Assembly: GCA_027943245.1 (NCBI GenBank)
Contig: JANDJZ010000570.1
Coordinates: forward strand, 1-30,965
From: Acanthamoeba sp. SK_2022b
Taxonomy: Eukaryota > Discosea > Longamoebia > Acanthamoebidae
Reading direction: 5' to 3'
DNA: 30,965 nt
How positions within the stretch are numbered: the stretch's first letter is position 1; each line of letters starts with the position of its first letter. The notes under the pieces are model-generated. The model was given only the letters and a program-made list of their open reading frames with translations, was not told the DNA's origin and did no database searches. Below, in pieces: positions 1 through 10,287 of the stretch. The translations under genes were made by a program, and so were the position numbers.

Positions 1-2386
1 GATGCCTTCGCCCATCTGTTCAAGCAGGCCGAGGCCAAGATGGACGCGCTCCTCCGCGAGAAGGAAGACCTGAACCGCGGCCTCGAGGAGACGCGCGATA
101 AGGAGCGCAAGATCGCGCAGCTGCTCGACGACCTCGTTGTCACCCTGGCCGCCCGCGAACGCGAAGTCAAGCAGTGGCAGGCCCACGTCGACGCGCTCAA
201 GGGCGAAATCAAGCGCACCGACGAGCAGTACCGCCAGCTGCTCGCCGAAGAGAAGCGCAAGCTCGAACAGCAGTACTCGCAGGCCGGCGCAGGCGTGGTG
301 GACGCGTCGGCGAGGCGGGAGGCCGAGGAAGCGCTCACGGCGTTGCGCAGTCAGCTCGCGCGCGTGGAGAGCGAGAAGCAGGCCTACGAAGAGGAGTGCC
401 GCAAGCTGCGCGCCGAGATCCAGGCCTGGCAGGAGAAGAGCGACGCCCAGCTGGCGGCGGTCGCCAAGCTCGAGGCCGAGCTCGGCGGCCACAAGGAGGC
501 CATGCGCGAGAGCCAGAAGCGCGCCGACGAGGAGCTCGAGGTGCTGCAGGCTCAATTCGAAGACATCCTCCAGGCGAGCGAGGTCAAGTTCAAGGGCGTG
601 GAGGAGGAGAGGGACGAGCTGCTTCGCAAGATGAGCGGCGCCGAGGAGGAGCTCCGCAACCTCAAGCAGCGCATGGCGCAGCAGGGCACCGCCAGAGACG
701 CAGAGAGGGAGAGCCAGATCGCCGCCCTCCAGACCGAGGTCGAGTCGCTTCGCCAGAACAACGTCGACCTGTGCAGGGACATCGAGCGCCTGCAGGCCGA
801 CACCGCGGCGTGGCGCGCCCAGGCCGACGAGGAGAAGCAGGCCAAGGAGCGTGAGTGGGAGGAGTTCATTCACCAGATGGAGAACGCCATCAAGGAGAAG
901 GAGAGCCTCGGCCAGGAGCTCGACGCCGCCAAGGAGGAGGTCACCAAGATGCGGGCCATCATCGACGAGTCGAGCAGCGCGCAGGCCACGCTCCACGGCG
1001 ACCGCGACCGCGAACTGCGCCAGCACGAGGAGGAGAGGTCTCGTATCTCGGCCGAGCTCGCCGCCGAGCAGCAGAGCGTCGAGAAGCTCAAGGCGGAAAC
1101 CCAACAGCTCGCGCGCAAGGCCGAGAGCCGCCACGCCGAGGTCGTCGAGCTCAAGGCCAAGCTCAGCGACGGCGAGGAGCGGCTCGACGGCCTCAAGAAC
1201 CGATTCCACGCCGTGGAGGGCGAGCTCATTCGCGTCATGGCCGAGAAGGAGGAGGCGGCGACTCGCGTGCAGGCCATCGAGAGCCAGCTCGCGCAACTGC
1301 AGGCCAGCAGCGAAGCCCTCTCTGCCGAGCGCGCCCAGGCGCTTCGGGAGAACGAAGCCCTGCAGGCGCAGGTGGACGAGCTGCAGCGCACCGTCATCTT
1401 CCTCAAGGAGAAGGAGCAGGAGGCCAGCGACAGCGACAACAGCGTCTCGACGGCCAACGCCGAAGAGCTCGAGCGTCTGCGCCGGCTCGTCGACGAGAAG
1501 GAGCAGGACCTGGCCGACCGCCAGCTGAGCCTCGACTCGCTCCAGAGCCGATGCGAGGGCCTTCAGCGCAAGCTCGACCAGGAGTCCGAGGCCTCTGCTC
1601 AGCTCAAGGCCGAGGCCACCTCGCAGGAGCAGCGCGCCGGCGAGCTCGAGGCAGCGGCTCGGGAGGCGGAGAGCGAGGCCGCCGAGCTGCGCGCCGCCAT
1701 CGCGCGCCTGGAGGAAGACGCCAGCCAGGTCGAGCCGCTGCAGCGCGCCAAGGCCGAGCTCGAGGAGGAGCGAGACGGGCTGGCCGAGAAGCTCGAGTCC
1801 GCCACCGAGGAAGCGGCCCAGAGCGCCGCCACGCTGGCCAAGGCCCAGGCCAAGTGGGAGGCGCAGAGGCAGAAGCTGCAGGCCCAGCTCGACGAAGCCA
1901 CGGCCGCGCTCGCCGAACGCGACGCCGACATCGCCGAGAGGGACCAGCGCCTGCGCGAGGCCGAGGAGGCCCTGGCCCAGAGGGAGGCCGAGGCCGAGCG
2001 CCAGCGGGAGGAGCACGCCAAGGTCGCCCGGGAGTCCGAGGCCCTGGTGGCTTCGCTGAAGCAGCAGCTCCAGGACGAGCAGGAGCTGCGCGCCAAGCTC
2101 GAGGCCGCCGCGGCCAGCGCCGATAAGCCGACCGAAGAGGAGGGGGCCGAGCAGCCCGCGGAGGAGGAGAAGGAGGAGGAGAAGGAGGAGGAGAAGGAGG
2201 AGACCCCCTCGCAGAAGGCCCGTGGGCGGAAGAAGCAGCGCGATGCGGAGCCCGCGGCCGAGCCCAAGAAGAAGCGCAACGCCGCCGAGGCCGACCAGGA
2301 GGAGGACGACGACGAGCAGACCAGCCGGAGCGCCCCGACGTCGCAAGAGTCCAAGGTCGCCTACCCCCCTCCCCTGCTGCTGCTGG

Positions 2387-2461
<75 letters not shown>

Positions 2462-4294
2462 CGTTTCCCCTACAAGGGTGCTTACCGTTGTGTTCGTCAC
2501 GGCAGAGGACGGCCAAGAAGCGCAGGAAGGCCGAGGAAGCCGCCGAGACCAAGGAGAAGGAGGCCCAAGAGGCGCCCGCATCGCCTGCGCGGACCAAGCC
2601 GCCCTCGAAGCTGAGCTTGCGAAGCACCAAGGCCAAGAGCAAGGGTACTACTACTGCCACTACTGCTGCTACTACCGCCGGTGGTAGCTCCTTGCCAATT
2701 CCCCGTTCGCGGTCCAGCTAACGTCGCGCCGTGTCGCAGTGGTGTACTTCAGCGGCTTCAGCGATACCAACAAGCAGTTCTCGGTGGACTTCAAGAACCA
2801 GCTCGCCAAGATGGTGACCGATCTGGGCGGCGAGGTCCGTTTCGACAACGAGTTCAACGAACACATCACCCACGTGGTACGCGGATACGGCCTTTCCCTC
2901 CTCCAATCGATTGTGCACTTGCCCTTTGCTGCGCGCGGACATGATGAAATACTCTCTCGGCTTATGAAGAGTCGCCCCATATTTATTTTGCTCCTCTCCA
3001 TCGCCACTCCCTTCTTCTTCTTCTTCTTTTGCTCTTTTCTCTCTTTGCTCGTTTGTTGTTCTCCTTATGGCGCGACTTCGTGTGTACAACACGTCAGTTC
3101 GTCTGATCCATCCTGGGGCACTCACGCAGCAGTGCACTTGGTGTTGCGGAGCTACTATACTAGTAGAGATAGCTTGACTCATTGATGTTCTTCTTCTTCT
3201 ATGTTTCGCCTTCCCTCCCCCCCCCCAGGTCCGACCCGTCGGTTCGAGGACCATGAAGACGCTCGCCGGCGCGCTCACGCATCGCTGGCTGGTCTCGCCT
3301 GATTGGATTCTCGAGTCGGTCAAGGAGGGCGTGTTCGTTTCCGAGGATGCGTACGTTCCCTGCACCCACGCTTGGTCTCCTCCTCACCCCGTGTGTATGT
3401 CTCTCTCTCTCTCTCTCTCTCTAACAATTAATGATGCAGCTTTGGCATGCGCGCCGAGGAGCGACCGTACCAGGGCAAGAGGTTTTGCTTTGACGCGAGC
3501 TTCGCCAAGGAGAACACGAACAAGAGCTACAAGGTCGCCAACGCCAGGACCCTTATCCAGGTATCGCGGCGTGACCCCCCCTCCCTTCCTGTCGACAAGA
3601 CTTCAACGCCACCCGCAGAGATGGTGGGCTGACCCTTGCCTCGCGTGCTGATCCGTTGAATGAACATCAGCTGGGGCAAGGCACGATCCTCGACCAGGCC
3701 GACGATTCCGTGGACTACACGTTCGTGGGCGCCAGGTTCGACGCCACCAAGATCAAGGGGCAGCCGCTGTCGTGGCCGCAGTTCATCAGCATGATTCCCG
3801 GCGCCAAGGAGGACGGACAGGCCATGGACGCCACCATCAACGCCTCGGTGATGCCCTCGCCCAAGAAGCTGCGCGGCGCCGCCGCGTCCAAGAGCGCCAA
3901 GCGCAAGCGGGGCGCCGCCGCCGCCCAGAAGAAGCAGCAGGAAGAGGAGCGGGCGCAGCAGGCCGACGAGGCCGGCGCCGCTGAAAAGGGCGGCGACGAC
4001 GACGAAGAGGAGGGGCAGGGGTCGCAGAAGGGCGCCAAGGCGAAGCGTGCGCGGCGAGGAGCCAAGCAGCCCCGTGAAGTGGCGCCGCCGGCGCCTGCGC
4101 CCAGCGAAGGAGATGGCGAGGAGGCCGACGACGACCCCCTGATGCACAAGAGCAGCCAGGGCAGCAGCCAGAACAGCAGCAGCCAGGGCAGGCGGGAGCA
4201 GGCCGACGGCGACGACGCCGAGGAGGCCACCAGCACCCCCACCAAGAGGCCCCGGCGCAAGCTCGCCCGCCGCACGACCCGAGGCGGCCACTGA
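1..4294 (+). CDS. Coiled-coil protein with C-terminal tandem BRCT domains (5' partial)
   Basis: The reading frame is open from base 1, so the N-terminus lies outside the window. Proposed exons are 1-2355, 2506-2644, 2740-2876, 3229-3350, 3440-3560 and 3671-4294; all have GT-AG introns and phases agree, giving at least 1165 residues. Residues 1 to about 700 are a near-continuous Glu/Lys/Gln/Ala-rich heptad coiled coil. A Glu-rich and then Lys/Arg-rich linker follows. A BRCT domain starts at about residue 832 (VVYFSGF, then THV, then WLVSPDWILES). A second BRCT-like unit follows at about 925-1000 (YQGKRFCFD). The tail is basic, Ala/Gln/Ser-rich and carries a likely nuclear signal (KRPRRKLARR). 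Tandem BRCTs usually bind phosphopeptides in DNA-damage or cell-cycle complexes, so a nuclear scaffold is inferred. I do not recognise a specific orthologue. Intron 1 holds a long GT repeat, and an AATAAA lies 60 bp past the stop. Confidence 0.85.
2389..2459 (+). repeat. (GT)n microsatellite in intron 1 of the BRCT gene
   Basis: This is about 35 uninterrupted GT units between the donor after 2355 and the acceptor at 2504-2505. Frame 1 happens to stay open through it and would read alternating Val-Cys, but the exon resumes in a consistent frame after the acceptor, so it is intronic. Confidence 0.95.
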
Positions 4295-4354
4295 ACGACC
4301 ATCATCATCAACAACAACAACAACAAGCCAGCGCCTTGTCTCGTGTGAAAGATA

Positions 4355-4360
4355 AATAAA
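4355..4360 (+). promoter_or_regulatory. Polyadenylation signal AATAAA for the BRCT gene
   Basis: A canonical AATAAA lies about 60 bp after the TGA at 4292-4294. It is 25 bp from the crtI stop codon of the convergent neighbour, so the two 3' ends abut or overlap in a 91-bp gap. Confidence 0.6.
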
Positions 4361-4385
4361 ACAAGTTCTTGTAAAAACAACCTAT

Positions 4386-6543
4386 TCACAGCACAAAGTA
4401 GAAGAGGAAGAGGAGGATGGCGAGGAGGTAGAGGAGGACGACCCAGGAGGAGAAGATGGAGGGCTTTCGCTTCTTGCCCGTGGAGAGGTAGTGCTGCACC
4501 TCGTCCTCGACCAGGGCGGCGCCGTGGAGCACGATGGGCACGCCGGTGCCCGGGTGGACCGAGGCGCCGACGAAGAACATGTTGTCGTACTTATCGTGGC
4601 AGATGCTGGGCCGCATCCACCCGATCTGGGTGACGTTGTGGCTCAGGCCCAGCGCGGCGCCGTGGTGGAGGTTGAACTTGTCTCGCCACGTGAGCGGCGT
4701 GTTGATGCGCTCGCTGATGATGTGGTCGCCGATCTCGAACCCGAACTTGGTGTGGAACACGTTGAAGACGTACTTGCGCGCGTAGTCGGTCAGCTTGTCC
4801 CAGTCCTGCAGCCGGTCGCCCTTGATGCAGCTGATCGGCACCAGCACCGTCACCGCGTCCTTGCCCCGCTCGGGCGACGCCCCCGGGTCGATGCGCGACG
4901 GCACGTGGATGTAGAACGACGGGTGCTGCGGCAGGCCCGAGTTCTGGAAGATGTCGTCGAACGACTTCTTGTAGTCGCCGTTGAGGAAGATGTTGTGCGC
5001 CGACAGCTGCGGCACCTCGCAGTCCAGGCCCCTGACAGAGAGAGAGAGAGAGAGAAGACGTCAAAAGTGAGTTGTTGATGACGGGGGTGATGATGACGGG
5101 TGATGATGATGATGAGGATGATGATGTGGAACAGGGCGAGGAGGTACCAGTAGAAGGAGATGGTGGAGGCGGTGTACTCGAGCTGGTCGACCTTCTTGGC
5201 GTAGGGGGTGGCGGGGAGGAGGTTGCTGTAGGCCCACGGCGCGTCCGCATTGCAGACCACCGCGTCGGCCTTGACGTAGGTCCCGTCCTGCAGGAGCACG
5301 CCCCACACCTTGTCCGTCTTGGCGTCCAACACTATCTCCTGCAGAGTACACAACCACGACGACGACGACGACGACGACGACGACAGTCGGGGCGGGGTCA
5401 GCGACTGCGACGACGGGTGTGGCGCGCGAACTCGGGGGAGGGCGCACCTTGACGTTTCCCTTCTCCCCAAAGTGGAACTGCGCGCCGTGCTGCCTGGCGA
5501 TGGACTCGAGGGCCGACACGACCGAGTGCATGCCGCCCATGGGATACCACACTCCCTCTGTGCGCGGCGCGGGCAGCGTGAGCACGAGGGCGAACGGGGT
5601 GGAAGGGGAGAGGGGGGTTGGGGCTTACCTGTGCACTCTGTGTAGGACAGCAAGCTGAAGGTGGCCGGCGAGTCGTACGGCGAGATGCCCATGTACTGCG
5701 AGAGAGAGAGAGAGAGAAGAGATCGAGTAGACGCGCGAGAGGTGAGCCTTGAGGGGAGGGGGGGAGGGGGCGAAGACGAGAGGACGAGTACCATGGTCTG
5801 GAAGCTGAAGGCCTGGCGCAGCTTGCTCGAGGAGAAGAAGTTGGCCGTACGCTGGTAGAGCTTGTTGAAGACGTGCAATCGCCACACCATAGACAGATGC
5901 TTCGGGTGAAAGAACTCCCACCTTTGGCGTTCAATCGATTTGCTCGGGGTGAGTGCCCATGGCGGCGGGCAGCAAGCTGTGGGGAGAAGGCGACGGCGTA
6001 CCAGGCGTTGAAGTTCTTGCTGAGCATCTTGGTGACAGAGTCGTTGTAGTGCACGCCGGCCTCCTTCATGTAGGCGAGGAAGCCCAAGAAGGCGCCCTCC
6101 TCCACCTTCTCGAGCTCGCGCTGCATCTGGGCCATGTCCGACGTGAGCGTGATGTGGGAGCCGTCGTCGAAGAACATCTTGTAGTTTGGATCGCACTTGA
6201 CGAGCTTGAGGTGGTCCTCAATGTCCTCGCCCAGATCGTCGAAGGTCTGCTTGTACGATTGAGGCATCAAGTAGAGGCTCGGGCCTTGGTCGAATCGAAA
6301 TCCCTCGGGTGTGTGGATGAGCGAGCAGCGGCCGCCGCTGAACGCGTTCTTCTCGAGCACGGTCACGCGGTACCCATGCTTCTTGGCCAGGCGAGCTGCC
6401 GTGGCCACCCCGCCCACACCGGCACCAATGACCACCACGTGCCTGCGGCCATCCTCTACACCGCCAACTGGGGAAGGAGGAAGCAGTCCTGACTCAACGT
6501 CTTCGCCAACGTCTCTCGAATCCCATTCTTGTCGCTGCAGCAT
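4386..6543 (-). CDS. crtI: Phytoene desaturase, fungal/CrtI type
   Basis: Exons on the minus strand, 5' to 3', are 6543-6002, 5921-5792, 5695-5629, 5557-5448, 5338-5148 and 5031-4386. Phases agree and give 561 residues, typical of fungal CrtI (AL-1/CarB). An N-terminal FAD-binding Rossmann motif (VVVIGAGVGG, about 36-45) leads to LEKN and GGRC. Further CrtI signatures follow: FDQGPSLYLMP, KLRQAFSFQTM, YMGISPYDSPATFSLL, GVWYPMGGMHSV, SFYIHVPSRIDPGASPE and FVGASVHPGTGVPIVL. The last 22 residues are a hydrophobic tail anchor ending YFVL, as in fungal enzymes. CrtI desaturates phytoene stepwise to lycopene, or beyond, at a membrane. It is divergent from crtYB, so co-regulation is likely. Several introns end in (CU)n tracts before the acceptor. 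The start at 6543 is the first ATG of the open frame. A TATA-like element lies about 75 bp upstream. Confidence 0.95.
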
Positions 6544-6987
6544 CGTTCGTTGGTAGATCTAGAAACTAATCGCGATTTGTCCCGCTACACGCAGTTGAAC
6601 TCGCACTGTTGTGGAAGATATATGGCAACGTGCGCTGGCGTTTAAGGACGTTCCGACAAGTAGGAAAGATGGCGTAGAGAAGAGGGATAGTTACCCTCAT
6701 CTTACGCTTCGTGTGCTCTGCAGCTCTGCCCCCGCGATCACCTCCCGCCGTTGGCTGATAATGCGTCGTCCAAAGAGAAAACGCACTGACACTTGGCGTA
6801 GTCGAGCTCGAGCGTTGGTCCGGAGCCGATCACTATTTAGTAATGTCCGTGCGCCAATCGCGCGATGCTTGGCCTCGAAGTTTCTCAGACCGCTAGGTTA
6901 TCTGTGGCCACAACATATGCGCACTGGAGGTCTCGAGTTGGCAGTCGTACTCTGTTTTCCTGCCGCTGTGAGGGCGCCGCTGCACAC
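6544..6987. promoter_or_regulatory. Shared divergent promoter region of crtI and crtYB
   Basis: These 444 bp separate the two carotenoid ATGs, and no convincing exon was found in them. An open + frame at 6611-6994 looks like chance, with no family resemblance. On the minus strand ATATAT at 6618-6623 sits about 75 bp before the crtI ATG, a plausible TATA element. On the + strand CTATTTAG at 6833-6840 is a weaker candidate for crtYB. A TGATAA motif occurs at about 6758-6763. These are visual candidates only. Confidence 0.6.
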
Positions 6988-9378
6988 ATGTTGACATATA
7001 CGCAAGTGCTGTTCCTCCTGGTTGTGCCGCCCGCGCTGGCACTGGGCTTCCTTGCCCGGCCCATCATGGGCAAGCTTGACGCGCTCAAGTTGCTGTGTCT
7101 TGTGACGATTGCCTTCGTCTACTCCACTCCGTGGTACCACCCCTTCCGTTTTCTTTCTTGCCCTATTTATCTTATTTTCTGATATTTATCTTGAAATAAA
7201 AAATTCAAAAATAATTAATATCAAACAGGGACTACTTCAAGCTGGCCCATGGGGTGTGGGGCTACTGCGAGGGCTGCGTACTGTTCACGGTGTGGCTTAT
7301 TCCGTTCGAGGAGTACTGCTTCTTCGTCTTGCAGACCGTCATCACCACCCTGTGGAGCATGCTCGTGTTCTACCCGCAGCTCCCGCTCCTCCGCTTCCTC
7401 TCCCGCCGGCCCGGCGCCCTCTCCTCTTCGCGACTCGCCACCTTCCTCCCCCTGCTCCTCTTCGCCGCCCTCGGCGTCTTTGGCTGGCACATCGCCACGC
7501 CCGGCGCGCCCTCCTTCTACCTCGGTACTCCCCTTCCCCCACTTGACGAAGGCGTGTCGACATCGATTGCCGACATGGTGGTGATGACGGCGGTGATGAT
7601 GGTGGCGATGGCCAGGTTCGATCTTGTGGTGGGTCTCGCCGGTGCTGATGCTGCAGTGGTTCCTGGCCGGGCGCTACATCATGCGCATGGGCGCCGGACC
7701 CGTGCTGACGGCCATCATGGCGCCCACGCTCTACCTGTGGTTCGTGGACATCGTGGCCCTCAACAACGGGGCGTGGTTCATCGCCCGCGGCACCAAGATC
7801 GACGAGCTCGAGCTGTTCATGGCGCTGCCCTTCGAGGAGGCCGCCTTCTTCCTGGCGACCAACGTCATGATCGTGTTCGGCTACCTCACGTGGGACCGCA
7901 CCCTGTGCCTGGCCGAGAACTGCTCCGAGGGCAGCGCCGTGCAGCTCGGCGCCGCACAGCTCGTCAAGCGATACCTGGCCGCCGTGTTCAAGTCCGACGA
8001 CGACATCTCGGGTTTCTCCCCCCCCCCCTTGCTCCACCCCCCACGCATGGGCGTTTTGCTGACGTGGGCGTGACGTGTACAGAGAAAGCGGTGGAGGACG
8101 TGAGCCTCTCGCTCCGGCTGATCACCAAGGGCTCCAAGTCATTCCACCTGGCCTCCACCTTCTTCCCGCCGAGTGTGCGGCAGGTGCGCAGTCGCCGCAC
8201 CTTACATGTGCTAGCCGTTTGTGAGACGATGCTCCAACACCACCACCATCCTCCCCAACAGGACATCATGCAGCTCTACTCGTGGTGCCGCGTGTGCGAC
8301 GACCTCGTGGATGACAAGCTGGCCCAGAAGAACCACGCCTTCGTGCGCCAGTTCTTCGACAACTTCCTCGACTCTGTCTACGCCGACGACCTGCTCGTGC
8401 CGTCTGGCTCCATCCGCACCAGCGATCCCTCGCCGTCCATCGTCGCCCGCCCCGCGGGCGAGCACCACCACATCAGCGACGGCCCGGAGCTGCGCGAGGT
8501 TGTGGTGGTGCCCCCGAGCGAGAGCGTGCTCGACAAGCTACTGCCCTTCGAGAAGATATCCTCCTTCCGCTGCATCAAGCGGCTCGTCGACAAATATCAC
8601 ATGAAGCGGGAGGAGTTGGCTGAGCTGATCGACGGGTTCAAGCTCGACATGGACATGGACCGTAAGGAGGTCAAAATCAACACCACCGAGGAGCTCATCC
8701 ACTACTCGTGCTGCGTCGCCGCCTCGGTGGGTGTCATGTGCTGTCGCATTTTTAGCATTCCAAGCCACCGCACCGACGTCTACGAACGAGCGCGCGACAT
8801 GGGCATCGCCCTCCAGCTCACCAACATCGCACGGTAAGTGCAGCAGTGGCCCGCGCGCTACGTTTTGCCACGCATGAACTGACGGGGGGCGCTGCAGGGA
8901 CATCGTGACGGACGCCAAGATCGGGCGGGTCTACGTGCCGCTGCAGTGGTTCGACAGCGAGGAGGAGAGGCAGGAGCTGCTCGCCCACCCGTTGAAGAAC
9001 CCCGCACGCCTCCGCCAGTTCGCTGAGTCGCTTATCAGCCTCTCCGAGCCCTACTACCGCCGCGCGGAGGAAGGCGTTGCCATGCTGCCTCATGAAGTAC
9101 GCTTTGCCAGGCGCTGGTGTGGGGTGCAGGCGTTGTGACTCACTGGGGGGTCGGTGCTAAACATGACGGCACAGGCACAGAAGCCGGTGATGCTGGGACT
9201 GCGATTCTACAAGGAGATAGGACACATCATCCTTAGGAGTCCCCACTACCCGGAACGAGCACATGCGCCCCTGATGGACAAGCTGGCGATTGCATTGCGC
9301 GTCTACTTCACTCCGACCTACCGAGACATCGCCATTGCCGTTGCCTACTCGTGCTTCCTCACCTACCTCTTCTCCTGA
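6988..9378 (+). CDS. crtYB: Bifunctional lycopene beta-cyclase / phytoene synthase
   Basis: Exons are 6988-7133, 7229-7524, 7616-8011, 8083-8183, 8262-8833, 8898-9096 and 9175-9378, all GT-AG and in phase, giving 637 residues. The N-terminal half (about 1-240) is a polytopic lycopene cyclase of the CarR/CrtYcd type. It has STPWD at the first splice junction and two internal PFEE repeats (about 74-77 and 219-222), with TLYLWFVD between them. The C-terminal half is a squalene/phytoene synthase: GSKSFHLAS, then the first Asp-rich motif CDDLVDD (about 325-331), then a second motif RDIVTD (about 504-509) followed by GRVYVP. The protein would condense two GGPP to phytoene and cyclise lycopene to beta-carotene. 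Fungi (CrtYB, CarRP, AL-2) have the same fusion in the same order. An alternative last acceptor at 9180 would drop two residues. Confidence 0.95.
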
Positions 9379-9589
9379 TCCTTCGTCTATGCTGGTTGTT
9401 ACACGCTACACGTTGTAGAAAACAAGTACAAAAACAATATTGTAGAGCCCAAAGGCAGAACTGAGCCTGCTTTAGAGGGCTGGCTGACGTGGCACCACGG
9501 TTTTCAGTCGTTGACTTCGCCCCAGGCAGCGACTGGGGTTGTCGAGAACGGACTCCCATCAAAATCAACACAACCCTGTATCAATTGCC

Positions 9590-10111
9590 ATGTCTGAGAA
9601 GTCGGGATTCATTTGGGCGGTGAGGACTGGTGATGTGAAGGGTGTCCAGGATGGTCTTGCCAAGGGCGAGAACGTGAACCAGGTTGATGAAACCGTGAAC
9701 AGGCGCACGCCCCTTCACCACGCCGCTGACTTTGGTCACGCCGAGGTCCTCCAGATGCTCATTGCCAAGGGCGCCAACGTACGTTGCGCTTCTCGCTTGC
9801 ACCGGCATCGTAGTACTGCAACTAATGTACATTATTATCTGTCAGGTGAATGCCCAGGATGCTTTTGGCATTACCCCCCTCCTTGCCGCTGTTTACGAGG
9901 GTCACACCGAGGCCGTGCAAGTGCTTGTCAAGGCCAAGGCTGATGTCAACGCCAAGGGACCCGATGGCATGAGCGCCCTTGAGGCTGCTGAGAAGGATGA
10001 GGTCAAGGCCATTTTGAAGGCTGCTGGTGGTACGCTCGATCTTCCTTCAATTGGCCTGCATTCTCTTCTCCTACTAATCTCCATTTCTGCTTTCCTATGG
10101 CAGCCAAGTAA
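9590..10111 (+). CDS. MTPN: Myotrophin/V-1-like ankyrin-repeat protein
   Basis: Exons are 9590-9778, 9846-10029 and an 8-nt terminal exon 10104-10111 carrying the last two codons and TAA, for 126 residues. The whole length matches myotrophin (V-1, about 118 residues): an N-terminal helix ([10 protein letters not shown]), [21 protein letters not shown] across intron 1, [15 protein letters not shown] and [12 protein letters not shown]. Two ankyrin repeats are clear, with partial caps. V-1 binds and inhibits the actin barbed-end capping protein CapZ/CP, so a cytosolic role in actin turnover is inferred by homology. Codons use more T in third position (GTT, CTT, GCT, GAT) than neighbouring genes, possibly expression-linked. 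The ATG at 9590 is supported by homology and lies about 210 bp after the crtYB stop. Confidence 0.9.
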
Positions 10112-10232
10112 ATGTGGAGCTTGCCATTTTGTGTACCGTGAAAGGATCAAATTAGCTATGAAGTCGCACACCTGTACTCCTACTCGCGCTCTTGGCCCCC
10201 CTCTTTCCTCGCCTCTCAATTTCAACACTTGA

Positions 10233-10238
10233 TTTATT
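10233..10238 (-). promoter_or_regulatory. Polyadenylation signal AATAAA of the ArfGAP gene
   Basis: AATAAA on the minus strand lies 50 bp past the TGA of the proposed 28-nt terminal exon. Its position supports that exon over the alternative stop at 10384-10382. Confidence 0.5.
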
Positions 10239-10287
10239 CCCGAGTTCGATGCTGCGACGATCTGCCAATCCCTCGAGCTCAGGCTTG

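Noticed and set aside
552..2354. Long minus-strand open frames opposite the coiled-coil exon
   Set aside because: They are Ser/Arg/Ala-rich mirror frames caused by GC-biased codons, with no domain and no splice logic.
2356..2460. Reading the (GT)n repeat as a Val-Cys tail of the coiled-coil protein
   Set aside because: A GT donor after 2355 and an acceptor at 2504-2505 join the frame to Lys/Arg-rich sequence and then the BRCT domains, so the repeat is intronic.
6611..6994. Open + frame in the crtI/crtYB promoter region
   Set aside because: It resembles no family, overlaps the crtYB start in another frame and lies where both promoters must be.
4386..9378. Bacterial contamination as the source of the carotenoid genes
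   Set aside because: Both genes carry five or more spliceosomal introns, match flanking GC and intron style, and are directly flanked by eukaryotic genes.
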